Below, piece by piece: positions 12,401 through 20,720 of a DNA stretch of 64,000 nucleotides (its first letter is position 1; every line of letters begins with the position of its first letter). A program made the position numbers and the translations under genes. The notes beneath the pieces were generated by a model that worked only from the letters and a program-made list of their open reading frames with translations, was not told the DNA's origin and did no database searches. Location: positions 124,001 to 188,000 of the forward strand of contig CAWUHX010000037.1 of NCBI GenBank assembly GCA_963922205.1, written 5' to 3'. Source of the stretch: Romanomermis culicivorax. Taxonomy: Eukaryota > Nematoda > Enoplea > Mermithida > Mermithidae.

Positions 12401-15400
12401 ATATGTGACTTGTACTTTGTGCATCGCTGTAGACCTATTGTTATCATGGATCCACCATAATATAAACCTCTGGGACCTTATGCGAGTTCAGAATTGTAGA
12501 GGCGCATTTTTAGAAACCTATCTGGCGCTTCGCAAGAGTTATGATTCAAATGGTTATTCAGTGTTTTTTTGTATGGGCCGAATATTTTTGACTCCATACA
12601 AAATTTTGTTGAGATTTTTGTACAAAGCATAGACAGTTTCGGCATATATTGGTCTGACAAAACTTTTCTAGGCTCTAAAACCAGTAAAACACCGAGAAAC
12701 TTTCCAGCGTTTCACGCTGGATTGTATTTCATGTAGTTACTTGGATTGGTTCATCCAAGCAATCTTTGAAAATGCGTCTGCAGAGTGCAAACAATGTAAT
12801 TGTATCAGTATTGGTTAAAGCTTCTTTTTTGGCAATATTTATAAACAAGTCATATGATCTTGATTTTAAAAGGAGGGAAATTCGTTCAGCGGTTTGAAAA
12901 ACATGAATTCTAAGTTCTCTAGCATTCTGCATGAGAAGCTTATAACAATAAGAAATTGGTATATTTCAATATCGTATCTTATACGTGTAAAGGAAAGGGG
13001 TCAAAAATTTTTTCCTCATTTTTCCGAAGCGTTTTTTCGCTTAAAAATGCTCATATAGACGCTTTATCTATGTGCTTTTCAGTTTTCTCAAACCTTCTGG
13101 TGTTTTTAGAGCCGCTAATTCAAAATTGAGGAACAAATTAAAATTTTGGAGTTTGATCGAAGTCTAATCTACAAGCATTGTGGAACAAATTTTCTAGCAA
13201 ACTATTCAAGAGCATAATGACTTTGAATTACATGAGAAATCGACGGTTATCTAAGTCCTCTATAACGAAAAGCGAGAGCACAAAAATGATGTCAATGTTT
13301 CAGGCGCGGAGCTCCAGAAAATTTTATTGTGTATTGACATCCTGCGACGCCAGAAAATAAATTTTCCGAACATTTATTTCAAGAATTAGATTCGAATTTT
13401 CTGTTCAAAAGTCGTAATTTTCGAAATTGTATTATTCAAAAAATTTTAAAACCAGTAAGTAATTTATTCGTAAACTCTCATGAACCTGGCTGAGAAGATA
13501 TGAGTAAGGAGAGTAGAGATTTCCGAAAACTACTTCTATGAAGCTTTTGATTTGATTTTACGTTAAGAAAAGAATTATTGCTTCAAAAAGTTTTGAGACT
13601 TGACGTATTGACCTTTCCCAAAAAAAGTGTCGGGGAAAAAATGTGAATCATTAAATATCACGATAAAATATTGAAGATTACCAATTAAAACATGAGATAA
13701 TACGTTAAAGATGATGAAAACTATTCTACATTAAGTGATAAGTGAAGGTAGACATGCCAAAAGCCGCGCCTGAGCTAGGTAATACAAAATAATAATTATT
13801 AAAGTAATAACCGGCACCAAGCGCCGGAAAATTGTGAGATTATGACGTTTTAAAATGCACCAAAAAGCATCTTTCCTGCATTCGATCCTCAAAATATGTG
13901 TCACCAACATGACTCAAAAAATTCTGCACCAGTGCAGAAATCACCAAAAAAATTCTGCACGAAGCCTAAAAAGTTTCCACTGTGCAGAAAAAAACTGACT
14001 CTGGGTATCATTCGCTATCCTCTAGCACAAGCACAGACTTGAGCATGCTTTACTTTCATTTTTGTTCAACTTTTGATTGTTTTCATTATGTAAAACGCTT
14101 TATATGACTTTGTCAGTAATCTTCGATATTTTGTTTGCACTTGAATTATTATGAGCAAATGAAATCCATTATCTAGTATGCTGCGCGCCGGACACAAAGT
14201 TATGCCTACACTAAAAATGTCCGTTGTCGAGCTTGTAGGAAATCCGAATTATTGCGCTTTAGATTGTTGTTGATTTTGTTGTATTCAGCGCTATCTGACC
14301 TAACATTCAAAATCTTTACTTTCACCCTTAATTTACACAAATTATTGACTAATAGAAGAATAGAATGCAATGCAAAAGAAGCTCGAAAGCGTGCATACAA
14401 AAGATCATTGCGCATTTTGGAGTGAAAGAGCATTTATGAAAAATATTGAAACAACATTTTTGAAAAATGACAACAAACCTAAATAAATTTGGCTCGGGTA
14501 GCTACGTAAAGAATTTGCTTTTCCCAGGTACACTTAAGAATTGAGATGCAGAAAACAAAACAATGATCAGGTAACTCATAAAAAGTTCCTAAAAACAATA
14601 AATCATGAAAACCCGATGAAACGTTTATCTTCAAGAAATTCACGGTTCTACCGGTCCAACTAAAAATTTCCGGTTTTATCTGGGTTTTTATAAACTTTAA
14701 GCTTTTTCTAGAACCGTCATTAATGTATTGATAGGAATTTAATGAAAAGATTCACTAGTGAGAAAGTTTTTGATTTAGTTCAGGTGATCCGCTTTACAAC
14801 TTTATAGATTTTTCAATATAAATGTAAATTTTCGGTTAAAACTTTTATAATAAAGAATTTTGTAACTTGTTGCACCATCTGATAGAGCTCAGCAAGATAC
14901 TCAAAGAAAAAAAACGATTTTTTCACAAAGAGTCCGAAAAATAGTTGAAGAAATAGTAATTTTTTTAAAAAAGACCGAAAAAATGGATTTATGGCGCGAA
15001 GCGCCGAGAAAATTCACATTTTTGACCATTTTTTTTGTTCCAAATTGATATTTTTCTGACCAAAAGTATGGGGGTCCCTAAGGCTACCATATCGCTAGCC
15101 ATAGGATTGGAAAATCCTGGGGGGGGGGGACGGTCGCCCAATGGCTAGCCATATGGTCGACGATTTCTGGGGGGGGGGGAGTTCCCAGAGCACTTCCCCC
15201 TAATTACGTTTGTCCAAAACGCTAGTTTTAAGTGGTCCTACTCAAGCCAGTAGAATTGTCCCAAGTACACATGTAGCGGGGCCCAGATATCTGGAAGGGG
15301 GGTGTCGGGCCACATTTTTTGGACCGGGGGTCAGTAATTCCCGAAATTTTGGGGGAAGGGTTTCTGATGGAGAAAAATTCCATTTTTTCACGAAAAAAAA

Positions 15401-17824
15401 TCGAAAAATAGTATTTTTTTCTAAAAAGACCGAAAAAAGAGTACTGATGCGTGGAGCGCCGAGAAAATTGACGTTTTTGGCCATTTTTTGTTCAAAAATT
15501 GTCATTTTTGATCAAAAAATTGACACTTTTTAGTATTTTTCCGACCAAAAGTATGGGGGTCCCTACGGCTACCATATGGCTAGCCATAAAATTGGAAAAT
15601 CCTGGCAGGGGGTCGCCCGATGGCTAGTTATTTGGTCGACTTTCTGGGGGGGGGGGTTTTCCCCATAGCACTCTCCCCAATTAAATGTATGGTCCCAAGC
15701 ACGGGAACAATCATACTGGAAATATGTTAATTAAAATAACGTATGAGTTACTGAGGAATCAACAACTGTGTCATGCTAGAATTGCTGGAAATGCGAATGC
15801 TATTGGTAATAAGTATAAGTTTTAGAATAACACTTGGAACATTTTTAGGAAGTTTTTCTCACGTTACGAACAGATTCGCTGCATTTATCCGATGGCAAGT
15901 ATAAATATATAGACAAATGTAGAAATTGCCGTCAAAGTGCGTACTTTTCCCTCCGCTAAAGCGTTTATGCAATTGCCCAGAGCAAGCAATGATCTATTGA
16001 TGTTGGCTCCTTCGCGCATTCGATCGCCACAATTTCTAGTTGCTGTTGCTCTTTCTGATCCTGCCAAATCGACCAAAACCATTTTAGAAATCAAAACATC
16101 ATTGCTCAAGCCGGCGTTTCGCGGGCTTTGTTTTAAATGCACCTTGAAAATGGAAATTATCAAAACTTATGATACAATGATACATACAGACAAATATGGA
16201 TGTTTCAATCCGGAATAATGGCGAAAATAACCTGAAAAACAGCGTGTGATCTAGAAGACTCTTTATTCGCGTCAGTAGGATGTTGGGTACGATTTTTGTT
16301 ACCGGACTCGAGCATGTCAAACAGGTGCTTTGCGTTATCCGGCTGAAAAATTTGTAAATATACACTATCGTTAAAGTTAAATTATCGAATTGATTCAGCA
16401 AATAAAATAGATAGCCAAAATGCAAACAAAAAGACATTGCAACAATTTTTGTCTTTAGAAGTGAATGATTCCTCGTACTTTTCACTTTCAGCACGATTTG
16501 TTTGGAAGACACTATGTTTCAACGTTTTATATTCATAAACCAGACATGGACAATGTGCTGATGTTTTCACTGTCGTCAACAAGCAAGAAAACCAGGAAAA
16601 TCAACTAGAAATCAACAGCTTTCGACAGATTGGAGCAAAACAGCAAAAACTATCAATCCTGACTTAAAAATTATTAACTAAAATTCCAAAAATCGGACAA
16701 CAAATTAAAAATTTTGAGCCTTTAATCAGCCAGAGCTTCTGCCGTAGAACAATAGAAAAGATTTGAATACTACTAAATTTTTAAGAGGAGAAATTAACAA
16801 GATCTTTGGGAAGTTGAGCAAAAAATTTAGAACCATGCAACCATTTCTAGTCGTGATTCCCGCTTTTCAGCCTAAAAGCTCACCTTATGTTGGGTCAGAC
16901 CTGCAATAGTTAATGAACAACCACCGTCCTCACGGATCGCTAACTGTCCGGATTCGGGATTCAATAAATCTCGAACAGTCTCGTTATAAATTTCCAAATA
17001 CGACACTTCGACCGAGCATATTAGATCGTCTTTTACAGCTTCGATACGACCATATAACTCATTCATCGTTCTAGATATGACACCAGGCGATTCGTACGTG
17101 CCCAACATCGTATGAGTTTTCCCAGCACCCGTAGCACCATAGGCAAAAACTGGAAAAAGGTTTGGAAATATAATTATTAAACGAGTCGCAGGAGTTCTGA
17201 ACGGGAATTCTGAATGACTAAATCAAAAGTTTGATATATGAAAACGAAGTTCTTAAAAATTCGGAAACATCTCATTCGTTACTGGAACAATTAACACCAT
17301 CCATCAAATGATCGAGCATATTTTTCGTCGTAAGTTCAAAAACATCATTATTCGTGGCCGACGAATCGAAAACGTAGTCAAATGCTAATTTCAAATCCTT
17401 ATTGCGACGTACTCCCAAATCTCTGTTGCAAAGGAAAATTGGCTAAAAATTAGTTAGAATGACTGCAGAAACTTCTCACTTAACGAGTTGTCCTTTATAG
17501 TAACGCTCAGGAGGTGCTTCATATGGATCGAAAACTAATATTTTACTATCGAGAGGACGTACAACGAGCCTGATGTCGGAAGAGGTTAACTCAACGACAT
17601 TTAAGGGGCGGATTCTGACAGAAACCTTAAATACTTTCGAAATACATAACTGGTACTAAAAAATGTTTACTACGCCGCAAAAATCTTCTATGTACTTTTA
17701 TATTTGACGCCTTTCCCTTGTTTACTTGCACTGATCGTGGAGTTCGATAAAACGAATTTCGGTTTCTTCGACCGGGCGTTTTCGGTACAAACGGTGATCG
17801 TAATGCTTTCAGGGTGAGAGTCAT
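235..17824 (-). CDS. Kinesin-8 family motor protein, 12 coding exons
   Basis: ATP-driven microtubule motor; kinesin-8 proteins (KIF18/Kip3/KIF19 group) walk to plus ends and limit microtubule length in mitosis or cilia. Coding exons, 5' to 3' on the minus strand: 17824-17726, 17625-17480, 17422-17283, 17149-16884, 16342-16232, 16142-15945, 7812-7715, 7639-7489, 2172-2042, 1451-1286, 783-515, 460-235. All phases agree and the sum is 2001 nt (666 aa plus stop). Visible motifs: VRIRP (~34-40), P-loop GATGAGKT (133-140), switch I SSRSH (246-250), switch II DLAGSE (279-284), [11 protein letters not shown] (~324-334), and the neck [13 protein letters not shown] followed by the [13 protein letters not shown] segment typical of kinesin-8. 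A coiled-coil-like region follows to about 590. The tail is short compared with vertebrate KIF18A (about 900 aa), so a further 3' exon cannot be excluded. Introns 6 (8.1 kb) and 8 (5.3 kb) are filled with transposons. Confidence 0.95.
515..783 (-). CDS. Kinesin-8 exon 11
   Basis: Acceptor AATTCAG, in phase from [20 protein letters not shown]. Encodes tail sequence including [20 protein letters not shown]. Donor GTGCGT begins a 54-nt intron (461-514) whose length is a multiple of three and which has no in-frame stop, so retention would add 18 hydrophobic residues. Confidence 0.85.
784..1285 (-). other. Kinesin intron 10, no recognised element
   Basis: 502 bp, AT-rich. I see no repeat end, palindrome or coding block in it. 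Confidence 0.7.
1286..1451 (-). CDS. Kinesin-8 exon 10 (coiled coil)
   Basis: Acceptor TTTTTAAG, donor GTAAGC. Encodes [20 protein letters not shown] and continues to ARNEV; amphipathic helix-forming sequence. Phase fits both neighbours. Confidence 0.87.
1608..1982. mobile_element. CATACATGTAA-type MITE in kinesin intron 9
   Basis: Begins CATACATGTAAT and carries the family's GGGGGG, TATGGCCAGCCAT and TTTTTGACC modules. Flanked by GTGAGAAC (1600-1607) and GCGAGAAC (1983-1990), a 7/8 target-site duplication. Its edge is only 60 bp from exon 9. Confidence 0.65.
2042..2172 (-). CDS. Kinesin-8 exon 9 (coiled coil)
   Basis: Acceptor TTTCTAG, donor GTATGA. 43 codons of heptad-like E/K/L/Q-rich sequence starting [10 protein letters not shown], in phase with exon 8 and with exon 10. 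Confidence 0.85.
2431..3546. mobile_element. hAT-like MITE with ACAAGCC/GGCTTGT words
   Basis: Ends CATAGTTTTTTTT and AAAAAAACCCTG, flanked by CATGTGAC (2423-2430) and CATGTAAC (3547-3554), 7/8 match. Subterminal zones repeat TGGCTTGT and its complement (about 2450-2522 and 3460-3520). The core resembles the ~1 kb family seen at 48031-48996, including a CCGGCGCTTCGCGCC palindrome near 2610. Confidence 0.65.
3704..4110. mobile_element. CATACATGTAA-type MITE (degraded copy)
   Basis: Left end CATACATGTAATTGGGA, palindromes ATGGCTAGCCAT and GGATTTTCC, a TTGGTGCTTTGCGCCAA variant of the shared hairpin, and a right part with CCAAGACCTCGG. No duplication is readable at the right edge. Confidence 0.55.
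4296..4345. mobile_element. hAT left terminus TAGGGATGGACCGG
   Basis: TAGGGATGGACCGG followed by TTTCACTTTTTTGGG and ACCGG/CCGGTTTT words. Resembles the element end at 20721 and a mirrored end at 38590-38615. Probably the left end of the element holding the transposase relic at 4680-5240; its right end was not found. Confidence 0.5.
4680..5240 (+). pseudogene. hAT transposase relic (C-terminal dimerisation domain), split by a MITE
   Basis: Around 4690 a frame reads SFTTD then a stop and W, like the catalytic-domain FTTDxW block. Further on [13 protein letters not shown] (about 4870-4907) is interrupted by the MITE at 4908-5087. It resumes as [15 protein letters not shown] and continues [14 protein letters not shown] to a TAA at 5238-5240. 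These are the hallmark hAT C-terminal motifs. In-frame stops upstream and the insertion make it non-functional. Confidence 0.75.
4908..5087. mobile_element. 180-bp CAGAG-type MITE inside hAT relic
   Basis: Inverted copy of the 6025-6204 element, with ends AAGACTGTCCC and GGGGACCTCTA. Flanked by perfect 8-bp duplications CGTTACCT (4900-4907 and 5088-5095). Removing it with one duplication rejoins the hAT reading frame. Confidence 0.85.
6025..6204. mobile_element. 180-bp CAGAG-type hAT MITE
   Basis: CAGAGGTCCCC to GGGGATGTCTG, flanked by perfect 8-bp duplications GAAGGCAT (6017-6024, 6205-6212). Related copies or fragments lie at 4908-5087, 51861-52035, 58570-58680, 45825-45865 and around 41460-41790. 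Confidence 0.85.
6213..7488 (-). other. Remainder of kinesin intron 8, no recognised element
   Basis: Includes a stretch with CGATGGGC/CGGCCGATG words (6510-6670), possibly an old element end. No coding block, and no exon is needed because exons 8 and 9 join in phase. Confidence 0.5.
7489..7639 (-). CDS. Kinesin-8 exon 8 (motor end and neck)
   Basis: Acceptor TATTTAG, donor GTGAGC. Encodes [19 protein letters not shown] and the neck [20 protein letters not shown]. This neck (N-V-x-x-V-x-x-H-I-x-x-Y) is the best single argument for kinesin-8. Confidence 0.95.
7715..7812 (-). CDS. Kinesin-8 exon 7
   Basis: Acceptor CTGCAG, donor GTAAAT. Encodes [18 protein letters not shown] then [13 protein letters not shown], the microtubule-binding L12/alpha-5 region. 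It continues exon 6 in phase across an 8.1 kb intron. Confidence 0.95.
8101..8170. repeat. 20-bp unit twice direct and once inverted
   Basis: TTGGCAACCACGGGTACGAT occurs at 8101-8120 and 8121-8140. Its exact reverse complement lies at 8151-8170, so a perfect 20-bp stem with a 10-base loop can form. Confidence 0.9.
8171..9060 (-). other. Kinesin intron 6 interior, mostly featureless
   Basis: AT-rich. A partial GACATTTTT/TATGGCGCG module of the CATACATGTAA family is visible at about 8700-9060. Otherwise nothing recognised. Confidence 0.5.
9072..9195. mobile_element. hAT terminus TAGAGATG with ACCCGGATCCG words
   Basis: TAGAGATGAATCGGGTACCC followed by repeated ACCCGGATCC and CGGACCCGG words, the terminal architecture of the 20721 and 33149 elements. 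The opposite end may be the ACCCGGATCC-containing DNA near 11115; I could not confirm a duplication. Confidence 0.5.
9872..10187. mobile_element. CATACATGCACA MITE
   Basis: Ends CATACATGCACACAGGG and ATGTGCATGTATG, flanked by perfect 8-bp duplications ATTTGCTT (9864-9871, 10188-10195). Same family as 36882-37226. Confidence 0.88.
10290..10662. mobile_element. Foldback element with CCGGCGCCGG words, TAA duplication (Harbinger-like)
   Basis: Inverted ends AGCCCCTGCTATACTTCG / CGAAGTATAGCAGGGGCT flanked by TAA (10287-10289, 10663-10665). A 3-bp TWA duplication is the PIF/Harbinger signature. The interior is dense in GCCGGCGCCGGC palindromes and internal copies of GAAGTATAGCAG. No transposase. 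Confidence 0.75.
10666..11215 (-). other. Intron DNA with ACCCGGATCC and GGGTAGCTACG words
   Basis: 11110-11200 carries CCCGGATCCG, GGGCCACCCGAGCCACCGGG and two GGTAGCTACGTT words, probably a hAT end. A related GGGTAGCTACG occurs near 14500. The rest is unremarkable. Confidence 0.4.
11225..11331. repeat. Purine (GA/A)-rich tract
   Basis: About 107 bp almost entirely of A and G on the + strand, directly beside the minisatellite. Produces spurious K/E/R-rich ORFs. Confidence 0.85.
11332..12330. repeat. Degenerate AACCAACC minisatellite (~1 kb)
   Basis: Roughly 40 loosely conserved units such as CCAACCAACTGATCTGGGA and GGGAAGCAACCAATC, with 14-30 bp spacing. Long ORFs on both strands here are by-products of the periodicity. 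Confidence 0.9.
12980..13997. mobile_element. ~1 kb CACTG-type family copy (old)
   Basis: Shares long blocks with 48031-48996 (TTGAAGATTACCAATTAAAACATGAGATAATACG-type segment near 13670, GCGCCGGAAAATT near 13822). It ends in the CTGCAC-word terminus GTGCAGAAAAAAACTG. Left edge uncertain. Confidence 0.6.
14000..14870 (-). other. Intron DNA, no recognised element
   Basis: AT-rich. A short ACCGGTCC/CCGGTTTT zone at 14645-14690 resembles the 4296-type terminus. Confidence 0.45.
14880..15215. mobile_element. CATACATGTAA-type MITE (truncated copy)
   Basis: Contains the ATGGCGCGAAGCGCCGAGAAA hairpin module, GACCAAAAGTATGGGGGTCC, TAGCCATAGGATTGG and the G-run, ending CCCCCTAATTACG. Upstream of the better preserved copy at 15266. 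Confidence 0.6.
15266..15691. mobile_element. CATACATGTAA-type MITE
   Basis: Near-terminal ACATGTAGCGGGG and right end AAATGTATG, flanked by perfect 8-bp duplications GTCCCAAG (15258-15265, 15692-15699). Interior has the GGCTAGCCAT-type palindromes and long G-runs of the family. Confidence 0.82.
15945..16142 (-). CDS. Kinesin-8 exon 6 (switch II)
   Basis: Acceptor TTTCAAG, donor GTACGC. Encodes [11 protein letters not shown] (switch II) and [17 protein letters not shown] (relay helix), ending in phase 0 after AEGK. Confidence 0.96.
16232..16342 (-). CDS. Kinesin-8 exon 5 (switch I)
   Basis: Acceptor TTTTCAG, donor GTTATT. 37 codons with [20 protein letters not shown], the switch I region with the conserved SSRSH. 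Too short to stand out in an ORF scan but unmistakable. Confidence 0.94.
16343..16883 (-). other. Kinesin intron 4, no recognised element
   Basis: 541 bp between exons 4 and 5, AT-rich, free of the transposon ends found elsewhere. Confidence 0.6.
16884..17149 (-). CDS. Kinesin-8 exon 4 (P-loop)
   Basis: Acceptor TTCCAG, donor GTGAGC. Encodes [15 protein letters not shown] (nucleotide-binding P-loop), [15 protein letters not shown] and the following strand, ending GLTQHK in phase 0. Confidence 0.96.
17283..17422 (-). CDS. Kinesin-8 exon 3
   Basis: Acceptor CAACAG, donor GTAACG. Encodes [13 protein letters not shown] through GVNCS, which matches the NKDL(K/R)FxFDxVFD block just before the P-loop of kinesins. 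Confidence 0.93.
17480..17625 (-). CDS. Kinesin-8 exon 2
   Basis: Acceptor TTTAAG, donor GTGAGA. Encodes VSVRIRPL through KGQLV, the motor beta-1 strand and the kinesin-8 loop-2 region. Ends in phase 2. Confidence 0.93.
17726..17824 (-). CDS. Kinesin-8 exon 1 (start)
   Basis: ATG at 17824-17822; 33 codons of a basic, S/P-rich leader, then donor GTAAAC. It joins in phase 0 to exon 2 just before VSVRIRP, the first strand of the motor. An AG lies one base upstream of the ATG, so a trans-splice or 5'UTR acceptor is possible. Confidence 0.88.
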
Positions 17825-18430
17825 TCTAATTCAGTTAAAAAGTTGAAATGTACAATAAAGGTTATTATAATATAAAAATTATGTTTAAGGGCGACTCAAA
17901 CGTCGGGGGGAGAAAATCAACCACACAAATAGTAGGCTTCATCGGAGTTCGATTCAACGGGATATCCCAAATTTTTCTATAAAAATAATTATAGTCCGTT
18001 GCGGCGCAAACAGAAGAGGGATAAGAAGCGAATGAGACAGAAACACTCTTCCACGAATATTTTTCTACAATTTTGGAAGCTACTCAACTTTTTTTTACAT
18101 GTGGAACAATTTTTGAAAACAAATTTTTCGCTCCGAAATAATTCAGTCGCTCCTTCAGTGCGTTTTTGAAATTATATTTGCATTACTGTGGGCAAAAACC
18201 ACGTTCCAAAATTTTACCTCTTTAGAAGAGTAAGAATAAGAATGAGGCGATGTTTACTAGTCGAAGACAAAAGAAAGCAAATATAAAAATCCAGAGAGTA
18301 TTACGGTGAAACACTAAAAAAATTTTTAAGACCGCACAAAAGTAAAAAAAATATACAAAGATAGCCAAAAAATATCCGGAAATTAGACAAGGTTGAAAAA
18401 AAACAACGTAATGCAGTATATTTTCTCCAC
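17825..18430. other. 5' flank of kinesin, no recognised element
   Basis: Presumed promoter/5'UTR side of the kinesin gene. No clear TATA or initiator can be asserted. Confidence 0.4.
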
Positions 18431-18930
18431 AGTGTAAAAAAAAAACAAAAAAAGTTTCTGCACTGCGGTTTTCTCCTGTTATCACTGTATTTTTCCGGGA
18501 TTCTTCCCCAAATGGGGAAAGGTGTCAAAATCTTTTCCCCCATTTTTCCGAAGTAATTTTTTCGTTTAAAAATGACCATAGACTTTTAATTATGTGTTTC
18601 TGAGCTTTTCAGCCCTTCTGGTATTTTCGGAGCCCTTTATTAATTAAAATTGGGGAAAAAATTCAAATTTTCGGGTTTGATCGAAGTCTTACCTACCAAG
18701 CGTTGTGGAAAAAATTTTCTAGAAAAGTATCCAAGAGCATTATGACTTTGAATTACATGATAAATCGATGGTCAAGTCCTCTATGATGACAAATGAGAGC
18801 CCCAAAAAAATGCTAATCTTTTCGGTGCGAAGCACCGGAAAAGTTTTTTGAGTATTGACATTCTGCGACGCTGGAAAATCAATTTTGTAAACATTTATTT
18901 CAAAAATTAGATTCGAATTTTGTGTCCAGA
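18430..18930. mobile_element. ~1 kb CACTG-type family fragment
   Basis: Starts near a CACAGTGTAAAAAAAAAAC terminus. Contains CTGCACTGCGG, TTTTCGGTGCGAAGCACCGG and the TTCTGCGACGCTGGAAAATC block. Truncated where the element at 18932 is inserted. Confidence 0.6.
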
Positions 18931-18931
18931 A

Positions 18932-19336
18932 CATACATGTAACGGAGCTCCGAGGTCTGGAGGGGGGGGGGGTTGGAGCACTTTTTTGGGGCCGGGGTCC
19001 CTGAAGGAAAAAAATCGATTTTTTTCATGAAAAATGTCCGAAAAACAGTTTAAAAAGTAGTAATTTTTGTCTAGAAAATGATAAAATATGTACTTATGGC
19101 GCGAAGCGCCGAAAAAATTGACGTTTTTGACCATTTTTTGTTCAAAATTTGACATTTTCCATGAAAAAATGACATATTTCAGTATTTTTCCGACTAAAAC
19201 TATGGGGGTCCCTAGGGCTGCCATATGGCCAGCCATAGGATTGGAAAATCCTGGGGGGGTCGCCCAATGGCTAGCCATATGGTCGACGATTTCTAGGGGG
19301 GGGGTCCCATATCACTTCCCCCCAATTACATGTATG
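18932..19336. mobile_element. CATACATGTAA-type MITE (best preserved copy)
   Basis: CATACATGTAACGGAGCTCC to CCCAATTACATGTATG, flanked by perfect 8-bp duplications GTCCAGAA (18924-18931, 19337-19344). Contains GGCGCGAAGCGCC, GGCTAGCCAT, CCATATGG and GGATTGGAAAATCC. Confidence 0.9.
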
Positions 19337-19558
19337 GTCCAGAAGTCGTACTTTTTGAAATTTTATTATTTGAAAATTTTTAGGAATAATTCAAGTTTCC
19401 GGTGTTTTCTCATTCACGGAAAACCCGGTTTTGAGGTTTTCCATGATGCTGGACACCATTCTGAACTTGAAATAAGTGGCGCTCACGAACTCCAATGGTG
19501 AAAAGGTCGAAAAAACCAATTATGCAAATAAGCAAAAGTAGGCAATTTTCACCACAGC

Positions 19559-19828
19559 TTGAACCTAAGCCTAATCCTGAACCATAGACTAAGCCAGAAC
19601 CTGAGCCCAAGCCTAGACCTAAGCCTGAAACTAAGCCTAAGCATGAACCTAAGCCTAAGCCTGAATCCAAGTCTAAGCCTGAACCCAAGCCTAAGCCTAA
19701 GCGTGAACCTAAGCCTAAACTTAAGCCTGAACCTAAAGCCTAGGCATGAACCATGTAAGCTTAAACCTGAACCTAAAGCCCAGGCCTGAACCTATGTAAG
19801 CCTAAGCCTGAACCTATAAGGGTAAAAT
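19559..19828. repeat. Interstitial GCCTAA/TTAGGC-like tract
   Basis: About 270 bp of degenerate CCTAAGCCTAAGCCTGAAC. The unit GCCTAA is the complement of TTAGGC. Smaller pieces lie at 20138-20152, 20470-20530, 28926-28945 and 58455-58472. Confidence 0.85.
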
Positions 19829-20136
19829 ATTCGAATTTACCTACTGTTTATATCATAAATAGTTATTTTTTAATTAGTTAGGTACTGGTAAAATGGAAAA
19901 ATGACGAAATTTGAACGACCGGTTCAAATTCTGCAGGGTATTTTGCCATAAGATTCACATAATAACTATTTTTAGACTTTTATATAGGCGAATTTTCAGA
20001 CCATGTTGGAAATATTACCCCTTATCGTCAAAAGTCAACGAATTCGGACATCTAATTTGAGTTTAGTATTTTAATAATTTCGATTTTCATCGATTTCTGT
20101 GATTAGGCAGTAGAAATTTATTTTTCCTTTAAAATT

Positions 20137-20465
20137 TTCCTTAGGCTTAGGGTACAGCAGCTGCGCCCTGGGTGCAGCGCTGTTGATGCTCTTCCAAATG
20201 AAGTTCTTAGTTTAAATAGTATCAAGGGTCTTAAAGGAATATAGTGTTGATGCTTTCTGAGGAAATTGTGTGGTGGTACACGAACATGCATCAAGTCCAT
20301 AGGCTGGTGGACCAGGTTTGATTCTTGATGTAGGTAGGATTTTTCTGTAGGGGCCATTCCGCGCTTTGAAAATGTGTTGATTGGCTTTCTCAAGTATCAA
20401 ACTACTTGAAAAAGCCCAATTTGAGCGAATTTGAGAGTTTCAGCTAAAATAAATTCGTTCCCCTA
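20137..20465 (+). repeat. Possible tRNA-derived SINE copy
   Basis: Begins CTTAGGCTTAGGGTACAGC and contains a box-A-like TGTGTGGTGGTACACG (about 20267). About 40 bp later comes a box-B-like GGTTTGATTCTTG. A second copy on the minus strand (58245-58500) has GGTTCGATTTTTG. A fragment is also at 28915-28985. Confidence 0.45.
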
Positions 20466-20535
20466 TGAAAGCCTAAGCCTGAAACTATGTAAGCCCGAAC
20501 CTAAGCCTAAGCCTAAACCTAAGCCTGCATCTAAG

Positions 20536-20712
20536 CCACTGTTTCTTTCCACATTTGCACTATAATGTGGAAAAAATTTTTGAGGTCTTTCCACGAATGT
20601 GAAAAAAATTTGGGATTTTCATATTGAGAAGATGTATTTTGGTATATTTTTGGAGGAGATTCAAATCTCAAAATTTTACGGTGCTTCACGGTTATAACTT
20701 TAATAATCAGCA
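20536..20712. mobile_element. ~1 kb CACTG-type family, first segment of an interrupted copy
   Basis: CACTGTTTCTTTCCACATT with CCACA words and AAAATTTTACGGTGCTTCACGG. It resumes at 22337-22766 and 26047-26250 after the two hAT insertions. Confidence 0.7.
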
Positions 20713-20720
20713 TTATTTAT

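Noticed and set aside
15840-15905. Apparent exon after kinesin exon 6 ([13 protein letters not shown] with a GTGAGA donor)
   Set aside because: It does not match the conserved kinesin block expected there. The true next exon ([14 protein letters not shown]) is at 7715-7812 and joins exon 6 in phase.
15937-16218. + strand ORF over kinesin exon 6
   Set aside because: Antisense shadow of the conserved motor exon.
20137-20465. A functional tRNA gene
   Set aside because: Only loose box A/B similarity; no acceptor stem or full cloverleaf can be drawn, so a SINE-like repeat is the most that can be said.
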